A stretch of 64,000 nucleotides of DNA from contig VIIQ02000047.1 in the NCBI GenBank assembly GCA_007449985.2, positions 186,001 to 250,000 of the forward strand, in the 5' to 3' direction. A model generated the notes under the pieces. It was not told where the DNA came from, did no database searches, and worked only from the letters and a program-made list of their open reading frames with translations. Source of the DNA: Desmodesmus armatus. Its lineage: Eukaryota > Chlorophyta > Chlorophyceae > Sphaeropleales > Scenedesmaceae. Made by a program: the position numbers and the translations under genes. Each line of letters opens with the position of its first letter. Position 1 is the stretch's first letter. This document shows, in pieces, positions 25,370-37,300 of the stretch.

Positions 25370-26960
25370 ACAGTGCCGGCAACAACAACTGTAGAGCAGC
25401 AGCAGTGGCAGCACCGTGGGCCAGTGGCGACAGCTGCGGTAGCACCAGCGGCAACAACAACAACGACACAAGTAGCCGCAACAGCTACTGTACAGCAGCA
25501 GCAGGACAGCAGTTGTGGCACAATCCGCGGCTACAGCTGCGGCAACACCTGCAAAGCAGCTGTGGCAGCACCAGCAGCGGCCGCATCAGCGGGGACAGAA
25601 GCAGCGGCAACAACAACATCAGAGGAGCAGCTGTGGCAGCACCAGCGGTGATGGCAGCGACAACACGGGCAGTGACAGCAGCAATATCAATGTAGCAGCT
25701 GCTGCAGCACCAGCAGCGACAGCAACGGCAACAGAAGCAACGGCAGCAGCAACATCAGCAGTAGAGCAGAAGCAGTGGCAGCACCAGCGAGAACAGCAGT
25801 GGAGCAGCAGCTGTGGCAGCACCAACGGCGGCAGCAGCAATAGAGCAGCAGCTGTGGCAGCACCAGCGGCGACAGCAGCAATACAGCAGCAGCAGTGGCA
25901 GCGCCACTACGACAGTAGGAGCGACACCAGCAGTGGAGCAGCAGCTGCGGCAGCCCCGGCGGCAACAGCAGCATTGGTAGCACCAGAAGCGACAGCAGCG
26001 ATAGAGCAGCAGCAGTGGCAGCACCCAGCCGCGACAGCATCAGCAGCACCAGCGGCGACAGAAGCAGAGGCACCAGGAGCAGCGCAGCGTAGCAGCACCA
26101 GCTGCGACAGGATTGGTAGCACCAACGGCGACAAAGCAGCGGCCACAACAGCAGTGCAGCATCAAGGTGGCAGCCCCAGCGGGGACAGCGTCGGCAGCAC
26201 CAGTGGCTACAACAGCGGCAACAGCAGTGGCAGAGAAACAGCAGTGGCAGCACCAGCGGGGACAGCCGCAACAACAACAGTGGAGCAGCAGCGGCGACAG
26301 CAGCAGTGGTGCAGCAGCAGTGGAGGCACCAGCGCCGTCAGAAACAGCGGCAACTTTGTTAAGAAGAACAGTGGAGCAGCCGCAGTGGCACACCAGCGGC
26401 GACAGCAGCAGCATTGATGCAGCGGCAGCATCAGCGGCGACAACAGCAACAGCAGCTGTGGCAGCACCCACCTGTTCCCTGCACCGTCTAGGTCAGACCC
26501 CGCTTGTGGTTTGGAAGAACTAGCGCGGCACGTCTGCACAGTACGCAATGGTAATCAGAAATAAACCAGCGGAAGAACTAGCTGCGACACCAGCATTGGC
26601 AGCACCAGCGGCGACAGCAGCAGTGGGGCAGCACCAGCGGTGCCAGCAGCGACAGCACCAGCAACGGCAGCACTAGCGGCAACATCAGCAATGGTGCAGC
26701 AGCAGTGGAAGCACCAGCGACAACAGCAGCGGTGACAGAAGCAGCTGCAACAGCAGCAGCGGCGACACTGTCTGAGAAGCAGTGGAGCCGCAGCACTTGC
26801 AGCACCGGCTGCAACAGCAGTCGCAACACGAGCAGCGCCGGCAGCGGCCAACCGCATCACCAGCCAACACAGCAGTAGCAGTGTCAGCACCAGGGACAAC
26901 AGCAGCGGCAGTATCAGGGTTGGCAGCAGCAGTTCACAGTAGCAGCAGCACCAGCATCAG
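25370..26960 (+). repeat. 1.6 kb CAG/GCA-rich array
   Basis: Degenerate tandem units built from GCAGCACCAGCGGCGACAGC and GCAGCAATAGAGCAGCAGC. The array is interrupted once at about 26475-26580 by a unique segment. Frames are open on both strands for the same compositional reason. Strand composition changes abruptly from GT-rich (left array) to CAG-rich. Confidence 0.9.
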
Positions 26961-28397
26961 CAGAGTTGGTGATGGTGTGAAAGATCCGATGCAGCGGTCA
27001 ACAACAGGGCCGCGTGGGCATGGTGGTGGTATTGTCAAGTCCTGCATCATGTCAGAGATGGCAGAGTATCCAAGAAATGCCACACCACCCACATTCCTTG
27101 TACAAGTGTGCTTTGTGGTATATATGGCATTGCTGGCAATCAAGGCTGTGGGCCAATTCACTTGCTTCATCAGGTGTGGTTGCAAATGTATGTCAACGAG
27201 CCTCATCCTTGCTTGCAATGCGTGGAGAAGTGCACTCAACAGGCTGCGTACACGCTCCATGTACAACTTAGCATTCAGTGTGCACCTGCCGCCTTGCCCG
27301 GCATAACAGTGCTGATTCTGCAGGTGGTTTGTAACCACCAATGTTACCACTGTTAAAGAGCCAACATGCAGCTCAGGTAATTGTGGGAGCGCCAAGAGCC
27401 ACACTCATAGCTTTTGTGAGACAGTGCCCGGAACCGGGGAGGTAGCGTGATTTCCTGTGGAGACACTGGGAACACACATGATGGTAGCACAATGTAGCTA
27501 GCACTGGGGTCCCCCACCGCCACCCCAGGCAACAAAAGCCTAACAAAGCAACCTCACAGTACAATAGAAGGCGTCCAGTCCAAAGCTGCGAGTCCAGCAT
27601 AGCTTTTGTAAGTGTGTCAGCACCTGCTAGTGCTGCTCACCACACTCAGTATCTTACTCGACATTCAGTGAAACAACTCGCACACAAGATGCACGCCACC
27701 TGCCTTGAAGTAACAGTCTTCAGACAGGGTACGACCAGCACAATTACCCCGGCGTACTACACACGATTCGACAGCAAGTAATAAGCGTCCGCTACAAAAA
27801 GCAACCGCTGTTCGACAACCAAGAACCGCTGCGAAAAACCGACTCATCCGTCTCGACAACTCTCTCGGTACAAGCCAAGGATGTGCGCAACAACGGCGCG
27901 AAGCAAATGCATAGACAAGCTGACTCACCAATATGCCCCCCAGCAGGCAACAACTGGCGGAATGTGTCCGGCCCAAGCCGGAAAGTTGAATGTGCCAGGT
28001 AGTCTCACGTCTGCTGGCATTTCGCTGCACCAAAGACGAAGACCCCCATGCACAGTCAACGTTCTTAGCATGCAAGAGATGGTAAGATGCTCTCAACCCC
28101 TCAACGCACGTGCCAGTAAAACCCTGACCACAAGTCCCGAAGCACAAAAACCTGACAGCAGATCCCAGCAGAACTGTGTAAACGCACAGGGCCACTAAAT
28201 CGCCACTCCACCACCACAACAAGTAGCAGCAAGTGAGCGCCAGAATCACTTGAGCGCCAGAATCACTTGAGCGCCAGAATCTCTGCTGCATGCCAATTGA
28301 TGCTCTGCTGGTGTTTCCTGCTGCTACTGCAGCCACCACCAGCTGCAGCCAGTTGGCACACGTCCGAACGTCAAAACCCTTGAGCCTCAACACCCGC
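26961..28397. other. Intergenic region and 3' UTR of the dehydrogenase gene
   Basis: Plus-strand readings at 27000-27310 (for example NATPPTFLVQ, CGIYGIAGNQGCGPIH) are short and match nothing I know. From about 28397 downward the minus strand should be the 3' UTR of the dehydrogenase gene, including a 17-bp tandem repeat. No RNA gene is seen. Confidence 0.4.
28230..28283. repeat. 17-bp direct repeat, three copies, in the probable 3' UTR
   Basis: The unit GAGCGCCAGAATCACTT occurs twice in full and a third time with a changed end. It lies about 115-170 bases past the stop codon of the minus-strand dehydrogenase gene. Confidence 0.85.
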
Positions 28398-31300
28398 TCA
28401 CGCCGTGGCCTGCATCTGCTGCGTCTGCTGCTCCGCTGCTGCCTTCTGCGCTGTCTTTGGCCGCGTTGCCTCATCGATGAGGTACACCAGCCCCCTGAAG
28501 TTGATGCCACTGTGGCTGCTCATGTTGACCTGCACAAGCACGGACACAACAGCATGCAGCACAAATGTGAAAAGCCGTTCATCTCACAACATATACATTA
28601 CCATAATGCACGAGCTACAAATCTCAGAAGCTGCACCTTGCTACAAACCATACCATCAAACCATTACGCCAATGCACTATGAGCCTTGCAACCCTCAACA
28701 ACCTGCCGAACATCTCATGCGCTGCCGCACCCATTCCCCACCTCGCATGTCCTGCTGGTTGAGTAACCGTCCGTGACCCCCTCAGGCAGCTTGAGGTGCT
28801 GCAGCGAGGCGTCAACCAGCTCGGGGTAGCGCATGCCGCGGTCTCCCGCCATGCCGCAGCAGGGGATGCCTGAGGACACCACCTCGTTGGCACACAGCTG
28901 CGCCAGCTTCATGGTACTGTCCTCAATGCCCATCTTCTTGCTGCTGCAGGGGACGTGCACTGCCACAGTGTCGCGGACCTGCAAAAGCACGTCAACGGAG
29001 GTGGGGGGGGGGGGGTGTTGAGTGTTTGGGGTTGTGAGAGATAGGTCACACCATGTTAGGCTGCAGGGGACGTGCCACGTCACGGCTGCGACAGCCACAG
29101 TGTCGCAGACCTGTAGGAGGAGCAGGGAGGGGGGTGGCGGGGGGGGGGGGGGGGGAGGGGGCAGTATGCTGTTGAGTGGTTGGATTGACAGAAGGCAGGT
29201 CACAGCAAGGTTCATGGTGGAGTCCTCAATGCCCATCTTCTTGCTGCTGCAGGGGACGTGAACAGCAACCGTGTCGCGGACCTGTAGGAGGAGGGAGAGG
29301 GAGGAGGGGGGGGTGTGTGTGCAGGGGGCACGGGTGAGGGCGGGCCTCTGGCAAAGCCCAGAGTGTGCGCGTTGCTGCACCAGGAACCAAACCAGATGAC
29401 AGACCAATGCTGCGCAAAACTGTGCTGCTACCCGCACTGGCTTTGTTTGCTGACGCAAGGGGCACTGCTACACGGCATAAGTGCTGCAGCCCTGCACTGA
29501 GGAGGTGTAACGGGAGGCAGGAGGCACCCGATAGCCCACCTCATACAACAATGTGGTGCTGAAGCTCGCATCAAAGACAGATGCCAGTGTGCAACTTTGC
29601 ACTATCTTGCCACACACCATGCGTCGCCTAGTGCTGCCCAGCCCGCAGTCCAATCCCCTTGGAACCCAAACACACGCAACCAAACACATATATGCTAAGA
29701 TGCGAGGCAGCCCCACCTTGCTGAACTCCAGCTTGTCCACGAGGAAGTGCCGTATGAACTCCACTGGTTCGTACAGGGCGAAGCGCAGCCCTGGCTCACT
29801 GATGCCCGCCTTGATCTGGGACAGGCAGGGACTGGTGTCCACAACAATGGGCAGCTTGCCGCCCTGCAACAGCAGCAGCAGAAGTGAGGTGGGTAGGGAG
29901 GAGTGAGGATGGTAGGGGTATGTGAGAACAGAATACAGGCTGAAGTTACTTGGCAGGCAAGACGACCACACAAAATGCACCTAAGTGCATGCATTTCAAA
30001 CAAAGGACATCGTATTGCCAAGACTACAACACTGCACACCTTGTCCCGCGACCTGCCCCCCCCCCCCCCCCCCGCTCCCCCCCCCCCCCCCCCACACACA
30101 CACCCCCACCTGTGATGCCTCCATGAGTGCTGCCTCCAGCTGGCTTCCCTTCATTGCTGCTGCCTCACCCAGCCCCCTGCTGTTGAACATCATGCCACAG
30201 CACTGGCTCGACAGGTCCTTGGGCAGGATGACCTGCAGCAGCAGCAGCAGCAGCAAGGGCAGCGACGGCGGCAGCAACACAATGCGGTACATATGGGAAA
30301 TTGTAACAGCAACATCGGCTCCTGGTGGAATGTGGCCTGCATTGCTGCGTGCGCCACCTCATCAGCTTGTCATGCAATCGCCATCACCCAGGGTCATGAT
30401 AGCCTGCACCTGTCACTTCACCTCTCATCCAAAACATCCCAACCTCCGCACTGCCCACTCACCTCGTATCCCGCCTTGCCAAAGAGGCTCATCAGCTTCT
30501 CATGCACACTGGCCGTCTCAGTGTCGCTTGCACTGGGCCCCATCATGCGCGTAACACATGAGGGCAGGTACACCACCTGGCGGGGGATGCCCTTGGCTGC
30601 TGTTGCTGCTGCTGCTGCTGACGGGGCCGGCTGCTTCACTGGTGACGCCCCCTTGGGCAGGTAGGGGTTCCACACGGGCACTGTGCGGCCACTGGCCTTG
30701 TTCATCCAGCTGCTGATGATCTCTAGCGGCTTGGGGCCCAGGACCTGCAGGGTTTTGGAGAGGTGAAAATGGTTATCAGTCTGTTGACAGCATAACACAC
30801 TTGTAAGAAAAGCAGCAGATATGCCTCTACAAGACGACATACAGAACCACCATGCATCTCTTGCAGACAGGGCAAACACAAGTTGCTAACCGTGGACCCA
30901 ATGTTCTTGCTGCTGGTCCGCATGCGCTTGCTCCCCCCCCCCCCTCCCACCTTGTGTGCCAGGTTGACTGTGTTGAGCAGTGTTGGCACGCTGTTGTTGA
31001 TGAGGTTGAAGTTGTTGGCTGCCCACACACCCAGCTTGCTGCTGTTGGTGCCGTGAAGCTGCTCACTGCGGATCTTCTTTATCATCTCACCTGAAGGGGG
31101 AGTGGGGAGGAAGGGGAGGGCAGGCGGGTGGGGCAGGAGGCTTGGGTTTTGGGGTTTTGAGGAGACACAGGCAGGGGGGTGGCATGGATGGAAGAGGGTA
31201 TCAGCACACCTCAGAACAGTGGCATTGCCATTGATTGCACAAGCGGCAAGCTGTATCAAGCATGGAAACATGTGCAGTGCTATACATACGTTGATGTGCA

Positions 31301-34300
31301 GAAGTGTGCTGCAACAACGTTGGCAAACACTCTATGATTGATCAGGTAGTCATGAGCCTCACCGGTGTTGATCTTGACTGGGCACTTCTCCTGGCACATG
31401 CCGTCAGCTGCACACGTAGCATCACCATCGTACTCATAGCTGCAGCACACACAACGGCATCAGCAGGGGAGATGGAGGGGGGAAGGGAACAGCCGTCAGC
31501 TACCAACTACCAACAGGTTGGCAACTTGTGTCAAGTCGCGAGTTGACCAGCAAGAGGAGCGAAGCAGACAAATTCACGGTGAGCATTATCTCTTCACAAA
31601 GCAACGCTTTAGCCTATACCTGTCTTCAAAGGATTAGGAATATAGGAATAGTCCCAGGTGCAGTCGGCTTCCTCTGAAGCCATCACCTATAGGAACACCA
31701 ACCCCACACATCTCGGCGCCGAAGGCACTAGTGTGTTGGAGTGGGCGCACGCGTTCCTACCCAAGCATATGGGTCCCCGGGACCAGCTTCGCGCTTGCCT
31801 CACACACTTGGTAAAGGCTCCATGTCGGGGCTGCCACCCCGCCACACAGGGCTGGTGCCCCTCTACGGCCAGGCGAGTAAAAAGCACGCTAATCAAGCAC
31901 AAGTGTATAGTACCGTCCAGCAATAACGATTCCACTGTAACTGTGACACCCCCCCCGCCCCCGCCCAAACCAGCCAGCCCCCACCTTGTCTCGAAGGTCT
32001 TGAGCCGCTGCTCCTGCTCTGGTGTGCGTGAGGCCAGACCCCGCAGGCGCTTGATCTCCTTGTAGGACGCAATGCGCTGCCTGCAGCACACACAGCAGCA
32101 CAGCATAGCACGGCACAGCATACGCATCACCTTCAGCATTTTCACACATACTTTTATAAACCTTCACAGCACTGTCGCAATGCTCCGATGGATAAATACA
32201 TACACACCTCTCATCACGATGACCACTGCACAGGGGAGACACCACCCATAGCACACCACAGCACAGCACAGCACCCCCCCCCCCTCCCCGCCTCACTCCA
32301 TGCCCCACCTTGGTGTGAGTGTGATGTCACGTGAGGGGCAGTTGCTCTCACAGAAGCCGCACTCAATGCAGCGGTCAACCAGCTCAGACGCCAGGGGGCT
32401 GGGCTTCAGGAACTTCTTGTGAGCATCAGGGTCCCTGACAGCACAGCACGACACAGCACAGCACAGCAGAACTGAGACAGCATGACATGGCGCGAGCACA
32501 GAGCGACGCACCACAAACCCACCGGCCAACATGCCACAACAAGCAATCATGTGGTTTGAATCAGATGCAGTCAGCAGTCAGTAATGAAGCAGCCCCCCAC
32601 CCCATCACAACCATCACTACGGCCATTGTCTTGCACACGCGATAGTTTGTGCATGCAATCGAAACACAGTATGACTTGACTCAGGGCAAAAAGTATCACA
32701 CTTGTGTGCCCGCTCACTTGTTGAGGATGACTCCCGGGTTGAGCACAAAGTCAGGGTCAAACAGCTGCTTCAGCTCCCACATCAGCTCAGTGGCCTTAGT
32801 GCCCCACTCCATCTCAACAAACGACGCAACGTTGCGCCCGGTGCCGTGCTCGCCCTTCAGGCTGCCTGCGGGGTGAGGATAGAGGGAAGCCCGGATGGTT
32901 GGTGGGGAGTGAGTAGCAAGGATGCATGTCGTGCAAACTGTGCGTGGCTGAAGAGAAGGAGGCTGTCAGGAGGTGGAAGATGTCAGCTGGCTAACTCTTC
33001 AAGGTAGCTGTCGGGGGGGGGGGGGGGGGGGGGAGGGGCACAGCAGAGTGAGTGAAGGGTGGGCGGCCACTGACGTCTGAGAAGGACGCAGCGTCACTGG
33101 CTGCTCTTCTGGAGGCCTGCTGGCCTGCCGCCTGGGACATAACCACTGTCAAACAGCCCCGCAGTCACCTAGCATCACTCACCGCTGTGCTTGGTTGCCA
33201 CGATGGTGCACATCTCCTCCATCAGGTCAGCAAAGCGCTGAACCTCCTCCTTGGTGCGGAAACCCTGCAGCCAGACATGCAACAAACACACCGTGTTACA
33301 GCACAGTACAGTAATTGTGGGGGAAGGTTTCAGAACTCAGCACTACCCAGTGAGACAAGGGCTCACGATGAAGGTGCCCCGATCGGCCTGTCGTACCCCA
33401 GTGTCTCAGGTAAGGTGTGGGGGGTTGCGCAGACATCCAGCATACAATCTGTGAGACAATGCCTGGCTGCAAACCAACAGCTGTATATCTCTCAGTCTGT
33501 CTGCCATCGCTCCCTCTGGGGGGAGGGGGGGGAGGCCCCTGCAGGGGGCGCTCCCCCCCCCCTCTCCCCCTAGGGCCTGCCCCCCCCTCCCCTCAAACTG
33601 TGAACCCTGGTCAAGCGCACCTGAGAGAAGACCAGGTGAAGGTTGCCCTCCAGTGCGTGGCCGAAGCAGGAGGCATCATGGTAGCCAAACCTACACCACA
33701 CACATATGGCACAGCACGGCATATGTATAGAGTCACAACCAATGTATAGTCACAGCACAGCACAGCACAGCACAAAACCCCCCGGGCCCTGTTTTACTTA
33801 CTGAACAAAGAGTACACAAAACACACTGTGGGGACGGGCACAGCAGTACCAGCAAACATATCGTCAGCGACGCGCTGCTGGTGCTATAGCTTATGGCCAA
33901 GGTCTCACAATTATGTTAGCGAGAGTGAAGCCCCCTGCATGGTGAACAACTGTATACAGCAGCAGCACTGCGCTACATCTCTACGACCAAGCTAACGGCA
34001 GTTGTGAATACAGCCAATGGTCTCACTAGATACATACACACCTGCCACCACTTGGCCGCAGGGATGCAGTACAGCACTGTAGCTGTACCCCATGGACAGC
34101 TACACAGCTAACTTGCTGCTGCTGCTGCTGTATGTGTGCTCTGTACATGCCGGTGTATTTGTGCAAAAGCTTACGATGCTCTCACCAAAGCACAGCACAG
34201 TACAAACTTGTACAGCAATGCACACGACATAACCGATTATCAGGACAAAAAGAATTGACTGCGTCGCGCCCACATACGAACTACAAAAGGGAAAGGCCAT

Positions 34301-37300
34301 CCTTCCCCCCTCACCTCTGCAACATGGCTATGAGGTCGATCATCATGTCTGAGAGAGAGAGATGACGTGGAGTGCCAGGCACACCGCGTTGTTTTTTAAG
34401 GGGAGAACTTGTGTGACTGCGCCGCAGTCGCCACGTCCCCACCATGTCCCCAGGTGCAAGAGACGCCCTAGGGGTCAAGACATCATGTCTGAATGCATGC
34501 GTCGTACACACACCACCAGAAAGTCTACTGCATGCATGCCTGTACAAGCTGGCAAGCCACTGACCCCCCCCCCCCTCCCCACTGACCCAGGCCTCACTAC
34601 CCATCCCGCCCTCACCACCGACCCCCCCCCTCTCACCTCTGGAACATGTCAATGAGGTCGATCATCATGTCTGCCAGCTTGTCCACAGGGCAGGCCACGT
34701 CCTCAATCAACATGGAGGTGCCAGGCTCACGAGCAGCACCCACAATGGGGATCAGGCCCTTGCGCACATCCCAGAACGTCTTGCACACCTGCAGGAAAGC
34801 GCCACATACAGCCACGCACGACGCAGGAACGTTGAGTGACAATGTGCATCCACGAGCGCAACGTGCAGCCACTATACACATGCAAATGTGATGGGAATGC
34901 CTGTATGATGTGTATGAATCACACCCCGTGAGTGTCATAGATTTGTGTTGTGATAGGTAGGTCTCGGCATAGCAGCGTACCTTTGCGTCATGGCTGAACT
35001 GGTATGTGTCGAGGGCCCGGGGTGTCTCTGCCTTGGCACCAAACGGCAGCTTGTGGCGCAGCAGGGCGTTGTTCACCTCGTCAATGGAAGCCTGGGAGTG
35101 GGTGGGTACAGCAAACGCACAGAGGAGAAAAAGGCGTCAGGCAGGCATGCTGAGTTCAAGCGTTTTGTCTGGCAGCTCACAGGCTCATAAATATCGCTGC
35201 GCCCCCACCGCTTGCAGTATGAGGCGCCACACAAGCTTTGCAAACTGAGAAGTACTACACGTCAACAGCAGCACCTCCAGCCTCCCCCCGTCCAACCCGT
35301 TTCACAACCCATGACACAGCCACAGGCAAACAAACAGACGTACACAAACTGTCATGCATGACATCCAGATGTGCATCGCCAGCCACAGCCCCCCCGTACC
35401 TGCAGTGCCCCTGCGTCGCGTCCGCGGCACTCTATGAGCAGCGCTGCTGCCATTGGGTCAGCGCCCAGGATGTCGGGCACCAGCCGCGCCATCTCCTCAT
35501 CAGCCTCACACTCACGCAGACTGGCCCTGCAGTTGGGAAAGCCGCGCGGGGGGGGGGGGGGGGGGGGATGAGCACACGGCAAAGCGGTGTCACGTTCGTC
35601 ACACTTTGCTTAGCAGTGAGGTACACAGTTACACTTTGCTTAGCAGTGAGGTACACAACAGCGCACTATGCATGGTACAGGAGTGGAGCGACACCCTGGA
35701 TGCAGCCAATCGTAGACGGGCGGCAGAACAGCAGTGCAGTGCAACACACTGACGTGCAGCAAGCACTGCAGAATCGTCACTGCATGGTTCAACGCACTGT
35801 GAAGCAAGGCCACACACACTGCGTCAGCGTGCCGAATGGACCTGCAGGTTTTTTTTTGTCGCCTACGCCAGTGTGCAACCCCAATCACCTGAATCTGCAG
35901 GACCAACCGTGTCGCCTTACCTGTCAAACAGCAGTGAAGCACACGGCCAAGCAATGCTGTACAAGCGGCAAAGCAGTGAATGCACACGGCACAGCAAGGC
36001 ATGGGGTTACCTGTCGAACAGCTCCACTGCATCCACTGCTGTCTCATCCCTGAGGATGGATGATGCCTGGCAGGCGGCACGCACGTCAGGAAACACGATG
36101 AACGCACTCGCCTTGTGGGGCCACTCTGTTGTCGCGAGACGCAGCAGCAGCAGCAGCGGCAGCAGCAGGGGCGGAGACAGGTGTCGAGAGGGTTTCAACA
36201 GAACGACAGCTGCGCTTTCAGCTCAAAATGAGGCAACAGCAACACGGGTAGCAACGGTGCCGCCGACGCGGCAGGAAAGCAGCAGCAGCAAAGAAACACC
36301 AAAGTGAGCAACCTAGGCACCTACCCCGCAAGCCACTGTAGGTGCTCTCCCCCTGCTGGACTCTCCCTTTGCCAGTGCGCACCACCTGCCACCCCCCCCC
36401 CCCGTCTCACCTGGTACTGTGTTGTATGTTGCCTGGCTGACAAAGCCCAGTGTTCCCTCAGATCCGATGATGAGGTGCTTGATGACCTCAATGGGGTCGT
36501 CAGCTGGGAAGTCCACCAGCGCATTCAGACTGTAGCCTGCAGGGACACACACACACACACACATACACAGTCGCTCAGATCTCAGTCTCACACAGACAGA
36601 CACTGCTGCTTGCTTTGGCGTGACGAGAAGGTACATGTATGTCAGCACGCACCTCTTAACACACACACCGTTGCTGTGACTGCTTGATGAAAGCACCTTC
36701 AACCCCCAAAAAGAAGCAGCTTGACACAGAACTGAACACTACCTCATGCAACCGCCTCATGACAACCAAAACCACTAGGCCTTTCTGCCAGGGTGGGTTT
36801 GCCTGGCACTTGGATAGCCACAGCAGCCCACACCTCCCATACAACCCTCTGCGATCACTTGTGCCCCCCCCCCCCCCGCGGCATGCCGCAACTGGACAAA
36901 CATGCACACTGCGTCACGTCATGCGCACTGCGTCGATCAAGGCTCACCTGTTGTGCACTTGATGGCAAACTTGCGGCGGATGAGGTTGGTCAGCTCCCTG
37001 TCACCCTGCACACGCCTCGCCAGCGCACTCACACCCTCACACAGACCACGGTGGCTCTGGCGGTGGCAGCACACAGCACAGCACGCAGTACCACAGGGAG
37101 AAAGGGGGTCAGGGAAGTACACCAGTCAATTTCAGCAGATACATGCATGTTCGGGGGGCTTCTTCACTTGTGAGCCACACCTCGCCAGCGCAGACCATCC
37201 TGAAAAGAGCGCAGGCGAAAGTGGGACCTTGAGACAAGCTTGATTGCCGCTGCCCTACCTGCAGCTGCATGTTCATGGTGTACTATTCATGGTGTACTAT

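Noticed and set aside
25515..26417. Plus-strand open frame of 300 codons, Ala/Thr/Gln-rich
   Set aside because: Lies wholly inside the CAG-rich array, with open frames on the opposite strand as well.
23575..26960. Possible CRISPR or transposon array
   Set aside because: Units abut without unique spacers, no terminal inverted repeats, no transposase; the genome is eukaryotic.
29210..29282. Complete alternative exon 22 of the dehydrogenase
   Set aside because: The similarity ends after 23 codons and the second CCG motif is missing, so it cannot replace the real exon; kept only as an edge copy.
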